This document shows positions 38,937 through 46,632 of a stretch of DNA of 64,000 bases, one piece after another (positions within the stretch are counted from its first letter, which is position 1; the number at the start of each line of letters is the position of its first letter). A program made the position numbers and the translations under genes. Origin of the DNA: Streptomyces sp. NBC_00691 (GTDB lineage Bacteria; Actinomycetota; Actinomycetes; Streptomycetales; Streptomycetaceae). A model generated the notes under the pieces. That model saw nothing but the letters and a program-made list of their open reading frames with translations. It ran no database searches and was not told the origin of the DNA. The stretch is from contig NZ_CP109007.1 in the NCBI RefSeq assembly GCF_036226665.1, positions 6,882,001 through 6,946,000 on the forward strand, given 5' to 3'.

Positions 38937-40232
38937 GTGACCGGTACCGGCTCCGACCGTTCGCCACGGGCCCGGCTGCGCGCGCTGCGCCCCGAGTCCT
39001 TCGGCGCGGACCCCACGGGCGAGCGCCTCGCCCGTATCCACCGCTCGCCGAACTTCGCGGACGGGATCTTCCAGAACCCCGAAACCGCCCGACGCGGCCC
39101 GTCGGGTTCCAGTGTCGAGTTCGCCAAGATGTACTTCGACAAGGAAGGCCGTTCGCGCCGCGCCCCCACCGGCACGATCCCGGTCCACCCCACCACGGTC
39201 GCCGACCTGGCCAGGCCCCCGGCCACCGGGCTGCGCCTGACCTGGATGGGACACTCCGGCGTCCTCGCCGAGATCGACGGCCACCGGGTCCTCTTCGACC
39301 CCGTCTGGGGCGAGCGCTGCTCCCCCTTCCCCTTCGCCGGCCCCAAGCGGCTCCACCCGGTGCCCGCGCCGCTCGCGGCCCTGGGCCCGGTCGACGTCGT
39401 CGTGATCTCGCACGACCACTACGACCACCTCGACCTGCCGACGATCAAGGAGCTCGCCACCACCGACACCGTCTTCGCGGTGCCGCTGGGCGTCGGCGCC
39501 CATCTGGAGCGCTGGGGGGTGCCCGCCTCCCGGCTGCGCGAGCTGGACTGGAACGAGTCCACCGAGATCGGCGAGCTGCGGCTCACGGCCACCCCGGCCC
39601 GGCACTTCTGCGGCCGCGGACTGCGCAACCGGCAGATGACGCTCTGGGCATCCTGGGCCGTGACGGGCCCCTCCCACCGGATCTTCCACAGCGGGGACAC
39701 CGGATACTTCTCCGGATTCAAGGACATCGGCGCGGCCCACGGCCCCTTCGACGCCACGATGATCCAGATCGGCGCCTACTCGGATTTCTGGACCGACATC
39801 CACATGACCCCCGCCGAGGGCATGCGGGCACACCTGGACCTCCAGGGCGGCGGGCCCGCCGGCGTGATGCTGCCGATCCACTGGGGCACCTTCAACCTCG
39901 CCCCGCACCCGTGGGCCGAACCGGGGGAGGGCACCGTCGAGTCCGCCGCCGGAGTCGCCCAGCGCATCGCCCTGCCCATCCCGGGCGAGCCCTTCGAGCC
40001 GGGCGCCGAACAGGTGCCCGACAAGCCCTGGTGGCGGGCGGTCGCCCGCGTTCCCTCCGAGGGCTGGCCGGTGCCGGCTCTCACCGACGGTGACGGTTCG
40101 CTCACCGGCGTGTCGCACGGGAAAGCGGACGCAAACACGGTCGCGAACACCGGCGCGGACGCGCAGCACACCTCCGGCGAACCCGGCACGGACAGCGGCC
40201 GGGGTACGCCCGAGGCGGCACGGACGCCCTGA
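38937..40232 (+). CDS. MBL-fold metallo-hydrolase (NAPE-PLD/UlaG-like)
   Basis: A 431-residue metallo-beta-lactamase-fold enzyme. The zinc motif is 'SHDHYDHLD' (His159, His161, Asp163, His164). Further ligands are in 'TPARHFCGRG', 'IFHSGDTGYFSGF' and 'LPIHWGTF'. The long N-terminal ~95 residues, including 'PNFADGIFQNPETA', match N-acyl-phosphatidylethanolamine phospholipase D-like bacterial proteins rather than short lactonases. The C-terminal ~60 residues are polar and low in complexity. GTG 38937 follows a perfect AGGAGG. No signal peptide. It probably hydrolyses a phosphodiester or lactone. Confidence 0.85.
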   Translation: MTGTGSDRSPRARLRALRPESFGADPTGERLARIHRSPNFADGIFQNPETARRGPSGSSVEFAKMYFDKEGRSRRAPTGTIPVHPTTVADLARPPATGLRLTWMGHSGVLAEIDGHRVLFDPVWGERCSPFPFAGPKRLHPVPAPLAALGPVDVVVISHDHYDHLDLPTIKELATTDTVFAVPLGVGAHLERWGVPASRLRELDWNESTEIGELRLTATPARHFCGRGLRNRQMTLWASWAVTGPSHRIFHSGDTGYFSGFKDIGAAHGPFDATMIQIGAYSDFWTDIHMTPAEGMRAHLDLQGGGPAGVMLPIHWGTFNLAPHPWAEPGEGTVESAAGVAQRIALPIPGEPFEPGAEQVPDKPWWRAVARVPSEGWPVPALTDGDGSLTGVSHGKADANTVANTGADAQHTSGEPGTDSGRGTPEAARTP

Positions 40233-40625
40233 GGCCACGAGCGGACCGGGCGGTCCGTACCCCTCCCGGGATTCCGGTCGGGGAGCATTTCCGCAGAGGG
40301 CGGAGGCGTGAGAACGCCTCCGCCCTCTTCCGTTCCCGGCGCTCAACGCCCCCTCCGCGTCGCGACGTCGAGTTTCGGCCGAAGCTTCTCGGCCGGTCAG
40401 GCCAGGGGCGATACCAGAGCGGGCCGGTCTACGGGTAAGTTTGCCAACTGCGCACCGCACATGAACGGTTGACGACTACAGTGTGTGGTTGGTGATCATC
40501 GGTAGGCTCTTAGAACGCATGTTTCACACCCCGTGAACCACCCCGGCAACACCCCCCCCGTAGTCCACCCCCGTAGCTCACCCGCAGTACGCCGATTCCT
40601 GGGCACGTACGTACCAAGGACACTC
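40233..40625 (+). other. Intergenic region upstream of the conservon
   Basis: 393 bp. It contains the terminator at 40296-40327, TTGACG at 40469-40474 and TAGGCT at 40503-40508 (each a plausible promoter hexamer, but not a properly spaced pair), and a weakly coding-like stretch at 40533-40625 in frame with cvnA. No other gene is supported. Confidence 0.4.
40296..40327 (+). terminator. Rho-independent terminator of the MBL gene
   Basis: A perfect 14-bp stem (40296-40309 with 40314-40327, GAGGGCGGAGGCGT type) has a GAGA tetraloop (GNRA class) and is followed by TTCCGTTCC. Confidence 0.88.
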
Positions 40626-42530
40626 ATGTCTCAACTTCGCGCACCCGCCTCGCGGTCCGATCGACGCGAGGGCGGGCGGCACGGCCGGTCAGGCGCCCGC
40701 CCCGCCCCCGGTACCGGTAGCAACCCCCCGACGCAGCCCCCCGCGTCGCACACCATGGAAGCCCGTATACGCCCCCAACTCCTCCGCACCTCCGTGCTTC
40801 CCGCCGTCGCGGTCGCACTGGGCGGGGCCGCGGCCGTGCTCTTCACCATCCGTTCCACCGGCGCCACCCCGACGCCCGGCCTCTGGGCCGCGCTCACCGG
40901 CGCAGCCGCGATCACGGTGGCCTCCGTGACGGCCGCCGCGCTCGGCGCGGACCGGGCCGCCAAAGCGGTGCTCGACCGCTGCAACGCCCTGCGCCGCACC
41001 AGCGCCCGCGGCCAGAACGAACTGCAGACGATCATCGAACAGTTGCGCAGGGGAGAGGGCCTTCCGCCCCGCCCCGCGCTGCCGACCGGCACCGCGTCCG
41101 GCGATGAATTCGACCTGCTCTCGCAGGAGCTGACGCGTTCTCACGAGGCCGCCGTGGCAGCCGTCGTGCAGGCCTCCCGGCTCTCCAGCAGCGTCGGCAA
41201 CGAACAGAAGGTCGAGGTCTTCGTCAACCTCGCCCGGCGCCTCCAGTCCCTGGTCCACCGCGAGATCCAGCTCCTCGACGAGCTGGAGAACGAGGTCGAG
41301 GACCCGGAGCTGCTCAAGGGCCTGTTCCACGTCGACCACCTGGCCACCCGCATCCGCCGGCACGCCGAGAACCTCGCCGTGCTCGGTGGCGCCATCTCCC
41401 GTCGCCAGTGGTCGAACCCGGTCACCATGACCGAGGTGCTGCGTTCCTCCATCGCCGAGGTCGAGCAGTACCCGCGGGTCAAGCTCGTACCCCCGATCGA
41501 CGGCACGCTCCGGGGCCACGCCGTGGCCGACGTCATCCACCTCCTCGCCGAACTCGTCGAGAACGCCACGCTGTTCTCCGCGCCGCACACCACGGTGCTG
41601 CTGCGCGCGCAGTACGTCACGGCCGGTCTGGCGATCGAGGTGGAGGACCGCGGTCTCGGCATGCCCGTCACCGAGCAGAACAAGATGAACGCCCTGCTCG
41701 CCGACCCCGACCAGGTCAACGTGGCGCATCTGCTCCAGGACGGCCGCATCGGACTCTTCGTCGTCTCGGCCCTCGCCCGCCGTCACGGCATCGCCGTACG
41801 ACTCCAGTCCAACATCTACGGCGGCGTGCAGGCCGTTCTCGTGCTCCCGCAGGGCCTCCTCGGAGCCGACCCCGAGGGCCTCGCCCAGCACGAGCGCCAG
41901 GCCGCCGCGACCGCCGGATCCTCCGCGGTCCCGCCGAACCAGGTGCAGATGCAGCCCCAGCCGACGGCGCAGCCGCACGTGCCGTCGCAGCCCGCGCCCC
42001 CGGTCCCCGTACCGGCCGCGGCTCCCTTGCCGGCGCCCATGACCGCCCCGGCACCGGCCCACCCCCAGGCGCCCGTGCCCGCGGCCATGAACACGACGGC
42101 CACCACCGGACCCGCACCGCACTCCGTTCCCTCCCCGGAGCGGACCGCCGTCCGCCACGAGGCGGCCCCGGCCCACGACCCGCTCGCCTACCCCCGTACC
42201 ACCGAGCGGTCCCACGGCTACGCGGACTCCGGCCGGCCGTCCGCGGCACCGCCGCGGCCCGCCGCGGCCGGCCACTCGGGCCCGCCCGCCTCGCTCCTCT
42301 CGCCGCTCCCCCCGGCACCCGAGGACAACGGCCGGCCCGTGCTCCCCAAGCGGCGCGCCCAGGAGCACATCGTCCCGCAGCTGCGCGACGAGCCGGTGGC
42401 CCGCAAGCCCGAGGAACACGCCCTGCACGACCCCGGCTTGATGGCCGCGTTCCAGCGCGGCATCGGTCTCGCAGAGTCCCAGCCCGCCCCCCATGAATCG
42501 CTGCGTCCAGGCGACGCGCACAAGGAGTAG
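40626..42530 (+). CDS. cvnA: Conservon sensor-like ATPase CvnA
   Basis: 634 residues. A basic, Pro-rich cytoplasmic N-tail (1-55) and two membrane segments (about 57-105) are followed by a helical dimerisation region (about 165-245: 'EQKVEVFVNLARRLQSLVHREIQLLD') and a GHKL ATPase domain (about 290-420: N-box 'HLLAELVENATLFS', G1 'VEDRGLGM', G2 'DGRIGLFVVSALA'). A disordered Pro/Ala-rich C-tail runs to about 600. There is no clear phospho-acceptor H-box, as usual for CvnA proteins. It acts as the membrane end of a G-protein-like signalling complex with CvnB, C and D. The ATG at 40626 has AAGGA five bases upstream. Confidence 0.92.
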   Translation: MSQLRAPASRSDRREGGRHGRSGARPAPGTGSNPPTQPPASHTMEARIRPQLLRTSVLPAVAVALGGAAAVLFTIRSTGATPTPGLWAALTGAAAITVASVTAAALGADRAAKAVLDRCNALRRTSARGQNELQTIIEQLRRGEGLPPRPALPTGTASGDEFDLLSQELTRSHEAAVAAVVQASRLSSSVGNEQKVEVFVNLARRLQSLVHREIQLLDELENEVEDPELLKGLFHVDHLATRIRRHAENLAVLGGAISRRQWSNPVTMTEVLRSSIAEVEQYPRVKLVPPIDGTLRGHAVADVIHLLAELVENATLFSAPHTTVLLRAQYVTAGLAIEVEDRGLGMPVTEQNKMNALLADPDQVNVAHLLQDGRIGLFVVSALARRHGIAVRLQSNIYGGVQAVLVLPQGLLGADPEGLAQHERQAAATAGSSAVPPNQVQMQPQPTAQPHVPSQPAPPVPVPAAAPLPAPMTAPAPAHPQAPVPAAMNTTATTGPAPHSVPSPERTAVRHEAAPAHDPLAYPRTTERSHGYADSGRPSAAPPRPAAAGHSGPPASLLSPLPPAPEDNGRPVLPKRRAQEHIVPQLRDEPVARKPEEHALHDPGLMAAFQRGIGLAESQPAPHESLRPGDAHKE

Positions 42531-42535
42531 ACACC

Positions 42536-42970
42536 ATGGCGAGCAATGTGCCCCCCGGCCATTCCTCGGACCTCGACTGGCTGCTGAGCGGACTGGTCCA
42601 GCGGGTCCCGTACACCCGCAACGCCGTTCTGCTCTCCTCCGACGGCCTCGTGAAATCCGTCCACGGCCTCGACCCCGACGCCGCCGACCACATGGCCGCC
42701 CTCGCCTCCGGCCTGTACTCCCTCGGCCGCAGCGCGGGCGCCCGGTTCGGCGACGGCGGCGAGGTGCGGCAGGTGGTCGTGGAGCTCGACTCCACCCTCC
42801 TGTTCGTGTCCACCGCGGGCTCCGGCACCTGCCTGGCGGTGCTGGCGGGCCGCGAGGCGGACGCCGCGGTCCTCGGGTACGAGATGGCGATGCTCGTCAA
42901 GAGCGTCCGGCCGTACCTGGTCACCCCCGCCCGGCAGGCAGCCGGAGCGGTGGGCGGCATCGGCCAGTGA
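42536..42970 (+). CDS. cvnB: Conservon roadblock/LC7 protein CvnB
   Basis: A 144-residue roadblock/LC7-domain protein ('LDWLLSGLVQRVPYTRNAVLLSSDGL', 'VVVELDSTLLFVSTAGSGTCLAVLA'). In the Cvn system, as in Mgl systems, it is the small dimeric partner that modulates the GTPase CvnD. It starts 5 bp after cvnA and its stop overlaps the cvnC GTG (GTGA). Length and order are standard for conservons. Confidence 0.93.
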   Translation: MASNVPPGHSSDLDWLLSGLVQRVPYTRNAVLLSSDGLVKSVHGLDPDAADHMAALASGLYSLGRSAGARFGDGGEVRQVVVELDSTLLFVSTAGSGTCLAVLAGREADAAVLGYEMAMLVKSVRPYLVTPARQAAGAVGGIGQ

Positions 42971-43344
42971 ACGTGACGACCCCCCAGGAAGGGCCCTGGC
43001 TCGACGACGCGGCCGGCCGGCTGATCCGCCCGTACACCGTCAGCGGCGGCCGGACCAAGCCGACCACCGCACTGGACCTGCTGTCCATGGTGATGGCGAC
43101 CGGATCGTCACCCCAGACCCATATGGGTCCGGAGCACAGCCTGGCCCTCGGGCTGTGCGACGGGCCCACCTCGGTGGCCGAGATCGCGGCGCACTTACGG
43201 CTCCCCGCCGTGGTGACCAAGGTCCTGCTCTCCGACCTCGTGGACTGCGGGGCTCTCACCGCCCGCGCTCCCCGGTTCCACGCCAATCCAACCGACCGTT
43301 CCTTGCTGGAGGCAGTGCTCGATGGCCTACGACAACGGCTCTGA
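42967..43344 (+). CDS. cvnC: Conservon DUF742 protein CvnC (contains a TTA codon)
   Basis: A 125-residue DUF742 protein with the family hallmarks 'LIRPYTVSGGRTKP' near residue 20 and a winged-helix-like C-terminus ('SVAEIAAHLRLPAVVTKVLLSDLVDCGAL'). It is thought to bridge CvnA/B and the GTPase CvnD. The Leu codon at 43195-43197 is TTA, the only in-frame TTA I found in this window's called genes. Translation should therefore need the bldA tRNA, which is scarce in young mycelium. GTG 42967 overlaps cvnB; its 3' end overlaps cvnD by 23 bp. Confidence 0.93.
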   Translation: MNVTTPQEGPWLDDAAGRLIRPYTVSGGRTKPTTALDLLSMVMATGSSPQTHMGPEHSLALGLCDGPTSVAEIAAHLRLPAVVTKVLLSDLVDCGALTARAPRFHANPTDRSLLEAVLDGLRQRL

Positions 43345-43945
43345 GCGCCACGACAGTTTCGCGTCCGACCCGTTCCCCACCGCGCTCAAGATCCTGGTGG
43401 CGGGCGGCTTCGGCGTGGGCAAGACGACGCTCGTGGGCGCGGTCAGCGAGATCGAACCGCTGAGCACCGAAGAACTGCTCACCTCGGTCAGCGCCGCCAC
43501 CGACAGCCTGGAGGGCGTGGAGTCGAAGACCACGACCACCGTGGCGATGGACTTCGGCCGCATCACGCTCGACGACCGGCATGTCCTCTACCTCTTCGGC
43601 ACCCCCGGCCAGGAGCGCTTCTGGTTCATGTGGGACGAACTCTCCGAGGGCGCGCTCGGGGCGGTCGTCCTGGCCGACACCCGACGGCTCCAGGAGTGCT
43701 TCTCCGCCGTGGACTTCTTCGAACGGCGCGGCATCCAGTTCGTCGTGGCGGTCAACGAGTTCGACGGCTCCTTCCGCTACGAGCCGGACGAGGTGCGGGC
43801 CGCGCTCGACCTCAAGCCGGAGGTGCCGGTCGTCCTCTGCGACGCCCGCATCTCCAGCTCCGGCATCCGCACCCTGCTGACCCTCGTCCAGCATCTGCTC
43901 ACCACCATCCCGGCCGCCGTGCCGAGCTACGGAGCCACGCCATGA
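43322..43945 (+). CDS. cvnD: Conservon small GTPase CvnD
   Basis: A 207-residue Ras-like GTPase. The P-loop is 'GGFGVGKTT' (28-36), switch II is 'FGTPGQERFWFMWDEL' and G4 is 'NEFDG' in place of NKxD, as is usual in this bacterial family. It starts inside cvnC (23 bp overlap) and its stop overlaps the GAF gene start (ATGA). It should cycle between GTP and GDP states under control of CvnA-C and pass the signal to downstream effectors. Confidence 0.94.
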   Translation: MAYDNGSERHDSFASDPFPTALKILVAGGFGVGKTTLVGAVSEIEPLSTEELLTSVSAATDSLEGVESKTTTTVAMDFGRITLDDRHVLYLFGTPGQERFWFMWDELSEGALGAVVLADTRRLQECFSAVDFFERRGIQFVVAVNEFDGSFRYEPDEVRAALDLKPEVPVVLCDARISSSGIRTLLTLVQHLLTTIPAAVPSYGATP

Positions 43946-44514
43946 CGTACGACCCCACCGGTCACCTCCTGCTGACCCCCATCGACAAGGATGCGCCGGC
44001 CCGTGTGCAGCGGCTGCGCGAACTCGGTCTCGGGGAGCGGCCGGAGCCGGCGTTCGACGAGTTCGCCCACCGGCTCGCGGACGTGACCGGAGCCCCGTTC
44101 TCGATGGTCAACTTCATCGACGAGAACCGGCAGTTCTTCGCAGGGCTGCACACCCCCGAGGGCACCCACTCGGGCAGCGACCTGGGCGCGGCCGCCGCGG
44201 GTGCCGGCGGCGTCGGCCGCTTCATGGCCCGCGACCACGGCTACTGCCCGCACGTCGTGGTGCGCCGCAAGGCGCTCGTCCTGGAGGACGTCTGCGACTA
44301 CCCGCGCTTCGCGGGCAACCCGGTCGTGGACGAGATCGGCATCCGCTCCTACATGGGCGCGCCGTTGATAGACCGCACCGGTGTGGCGCTCGGCACCATC
44401 TGCGTGGTCGACACCGACGTCCGGCCGTGGGGGCGCGCCGGACTCGAGACGATCAAGGCGATGGCGGCCGAACTGATGGAGCAGATCAACCGTCGTGAGG
44501 ACGGCATGTTCTGA
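43942..44514 (+). CDS. GAF domain protein, fifth conservon gene
   Basis: A 190-residue protein made almost entirely of one GAF domain (about 30-185): 'FDEFAHRLADVTGAPFSMVNFIDENRQFFAG', 'VLEDVCDYPRFAGNPVV', 'GIRSYMGAPLIDRTGVALGTICVVDTDVRPW'. GAF domains bind small ligands, haem or cyclic nucleotides. There is no output domain, so it probably acts through contact with CvnD or CvnA. It overlaps cvnD by 4 bp, so it is translated with the conservon. Several Streptomyces conservons carry a cytochrome P450 or other gene at this place instead. Confidence 0.88.
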   Translation: MTYDPTGHLLLTPIDKDAPARVQRLRELGLGERPEPAFDEFAHRLADVTGAPFSMVNFIDENRQFFAGLHTPEGTHSGSDLGAAAAGAGGVGRFMARDHGYCPHVVVRRKALVLEDVCDYPRFAGNPVVDEIGIRSYMGAPLIDRTGVALGTICVVDTDVRPWGRAGLETIKAMAAELMEQINRREDGMF

Positions 44515-44531
44515 CCGCCGTCCCCTGACGA

Positions 44532-44581
44532 CATGCCGGGAGCCCCGGTACGGCGACGGCCGTACCGGGGCTCCCGGCATG
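44532..44581. terminator. Very long perfect hairpin, bidirectional terminator
   Basis: A 23-bp perfect stem (44532-44554 with 44559-44581) has a GACG loop between the convergent conservon and acyl-CoA dehydrogenase genes. Without a strong U-tract it can serve either direction. Confidence 0.85.
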
Positions 44582-44619
44582 ACGGGAACGCGTGGGCCCG
44601 CAGGGGTGGGCCCGGGCGG

Positions 44620-45828
44620 TCAGGCGTGGAGGGGCTCGAGGTCCGGTGTGCGGACCAGCTCGGAGAGCCGCTCCGACCAGCTGCCCTTGTCCTGGCCGAG
44701 GGCGACCTCGGCCAGCCGCAGGAGCTGGATGTCGGAGGTGCCGGCCGGGGCGAAGATGTGGTGCGCGTCACGGAGGTACCGCTCGATGGCTCGGTCCGTG
44801 AAGAGGCCGGCGGCGGCGTGGATCTCCATCGCGTTGCGACCGGAGTCGATCGCCGACTCCACATTGACGAGCTTGGCGTTCATCAGCTCGGTGTCGCAGG
44901 AAAGCCCCTGGTCGAGCAGGTGCACGGCGTGGTACGCGGCCAGCCGGGCGGTCATGAGACGGGACTGCATCTGGCCCAGCTTGAGCTTGACCGTGGGGAG
45001 GTCGTGGAGCGGCTTGCCGTACCGGATGCGCTCGGAGGCGAAGCGGGTGGTCTCCTCCAGGATCGCCTGGTGGATGCCGAGCGAGACGGCGGTGAGGTTG
45101 GCCCTGCCGTAGAGGACGCTGGAGGAGTACGCGACGGAGAGGCCGTCACCCTCGTCGCCGAGGCGGTTGGCTGCCGGAACCCGGCAGTTCTCGAAGATCA
45201 GCTCGCCGAAGCTGAAGCCGTGGAGCCCCATGGCCTCCTGCTGCGGACCGGTCCTGAACCCCGGGCGATCGGATTCGACCAGGAAAGCGGTGAGGCCCTT
45301 CGAGCCGGGACCGGTCCTGACCACGACTCCATGGAGATCGCCGACGTGGCTGTTGCCGACGTAGACCTTGCTGCCGTTGAGGATGTAGTCGTCGCCGTCC
45401 CGTACCGCGCTGGCGCTCATCCCGAGGACGTGTCCACCGGACTCGGGCTCGGTGACCGCGATGGTCGGCAGGCACTCGCCCGCGGCGATCGCCGGCAGCC
45501 AGGTCTTGCGCTGCTCGTCGCTGCCGAAGTGGACGATCTTGGCCGTGCCCAGCTGGGAGGCCTGGACCATGGCGCCCATGGCGCCGCTGACCCGGGACAA
45601 CTCCTCGATGATGATCGTCTTGGCCAGGTGGCCGGCGCCCATGCCGCCGTACTCCTGGCTGATAGTCGCCCCTAGCCAGCCCTGTTCGGCGATCAGCCGG
45701 GACAGTTCGTGGTGGACGGTACGGGACGCCTCCATCTCGGCTATCAGCGGTCGAACCTCACGCTCCGCGAACTCCCGGACCGTCTCCCTGAGCCGATGAT
45801 GCAGGCGACTGCTGAAGTAGCTGTCCAT
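44620..45828 (-). CDS. Acyl-CoA dehydrogenase family protein
   Basis: A 402-residue flavoenzyme. The N-terminal helical domain ('WLGATISQEYGGMGAG'), the middle beta domain with signature 1-like 'IAVTEPESGGHVLGM', and the C-terminal helical domain ('YGRANLTAVSLGIHQAILEET', 'IRYGKPLHDLPTVKLKLGQM') are all complete. The C-terminal motif reads 'APAGTSDIQ', where short/medium-chain enzymes have YEGTxxIQ with the catalytic Glu. The base must therefore lie elsewhere, as in isovaleryl-CoA dehydrogenase, or the chemistry differs. It is monocistronic, and no electron-transfer or CoA-ligase partner is adjacent. Confidence 0.88.
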   Translation of the reverse strand: MDSYFSSRLHHRLRETVREFAEREVRPLIAEMEASRTVHHELSRLIAEQGWLGATISQEYGGMGAGHLAKTIIIEELSRVSGAMGAMVQASQLGTAKIVHFGSDEQRKTWLPAIAAGECLPTIAVTEPESGGHVLGMSASAVRDGDDYILNGSKVYVGNSHVGDLHGVVVRTGPGSKGLTAFLVESDRPGFRTGPQQEAMGLHGFSFGELIFENCRVPAANRLGDEGDGLSVAYSSSVLYGRANLTAVSLGIHQAILEETTRFASERIRYGKPLHDLPTVKLKLGQMQSRLMTARLAAYHAVHLLDQGLSCDTELMNAKLVNVESAIDSGRNAMEIHAAAGLFTDRAIERYLRDAHHIFAPAGTSDIQLLRLAEVALGQDKGSWSERLSELVRTPDLEPLHA

Positions 45829-45946
45829 GCGAGTGCCTCTCCCCTGCGAATCGCCTGGCCGGTTGTCCGGTCAGGTGGTGCATCGGCAGTGGTCCCGTCC
45901 CGAACAGGCCGACCGCTTCATGGTGTTGATCTTTCTGGGAGGGATC

Positions 45947-45963
45947 AATATCGCCACGATATT
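45947..45963. promoter_or_regulatory. Inverted repeat AATATCG-CCA-CGATATT
   Basis: Perfect 7-bp arms around CCA lie 119 bp upstream of the acyl-CoA dehydrogenase start. The AT content is exceptional for this genome. Likely a repressor site rather than a terminator, since no gene precedes it. Confidence 0.5.
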
Positions 45964-45964
45964 T

Positions 45965-45999
45965 GTCCGAAACCCGAACGGTTGACGATTGATTCGGAC
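45965..45999. promoter_or_regulatory. Inverted repeat GTCCGAA(N21)TTCGGAC
   Basis: Perfect 7-bp arms (45965-45971 and 45993-45999) flank 21 bp that include TTGACG. It directly abuts the neighbouring palindrome at 45947-45963, so the two may be bound together. Confidence 0.4.
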
Positions 46000-46332
46000 T
46001 ATGTTTCGTGTGGTCTTGGCCTGCTGGGCCAGTTCCGCCGGGCAATTCGTGGGGGCTTCTTTCTGCCACATGCCGGGGGCAACCAAGCCGCGGGCATATG
46101 GCCATGAGAGCACCCCCCTCGCCACATGAGCACCTTCATCCCCAAAGAAGCGACATTCCGGAACCCTTCCGCCCCCCTTCCCGCCGGGGTGGCGCGCCCT
46201 CGGCGCCTCCGGATCCCCCCTTCGCGCCCCTTCGGGGGCCGGGCGGTGGGCTCCCCTGGCGCACGAACGCGTCACGCAGGGTGACCGCACCGCTCCGCCC
46301 GTACACCTGTCTCCGGGTGCGGGAAAGGGTTC

Positions 46333-46360
46333 GTGACCACCGGGGAAAGTGCGGTATTGT
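46333..46360 (+). promoter_or_regulatory. Candidate tRNA-Pro promoter
   Basis: GTGACC (46333-46338) and TATTGT (46355-46360) are 16 bp apart, about 45 bp upstream of the tRNA. This is a moderate match to the principal-sigma consensus and the best in the region. Confidence 0.35.
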
Positions 46361-46405
46361 TCTCATGCGCGTCCAGCCGGGGGAAACCCCAGGTCAGACG
46401 GGCAA

Positions 46406-46479
<74 letters not shown>

Positions 46480-46497
46480 CTTTTCGAAGTCGTAGAT

Positions 46498-46535
46498 CGA
46501 GGGGCCGTTTCAGAGCGATCTGAAACGGCCCCTCG
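46498..46535. terminator. Terminator after tRNA-Pro
   Basis: A 17-bp perfect stem (46498-46514 with 46519-46535) with a GCGA loop (GNRA tetraloop) lies 18 bp after the tRNA. Confidence 0.88.
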
Positions 46536-46632
46536 ACTCGTTCTCGGGGATCGGCCGATTGCGCCGGCGAAGGATCGGCGCACTCGACCGCCCGGGTATC
46601 GTCCCGTCACCCGCCGCTGCCCCGCCGTTCCT

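Larger units (their letters stand above)
45829..46405. other. 577-bp regulatory region between acyl-CoA dehydrogenase and tRNA-Pro
   Basis: No gene is supported. The stretch 45920-46015 is visibly AT-richer than the surroundings and holds two stacked inverted repeats (45947-45963 and 45965-45999). The remainder is C-rich with no coding signal until the tRNA promoter near 46333. Confidence 0.5.
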
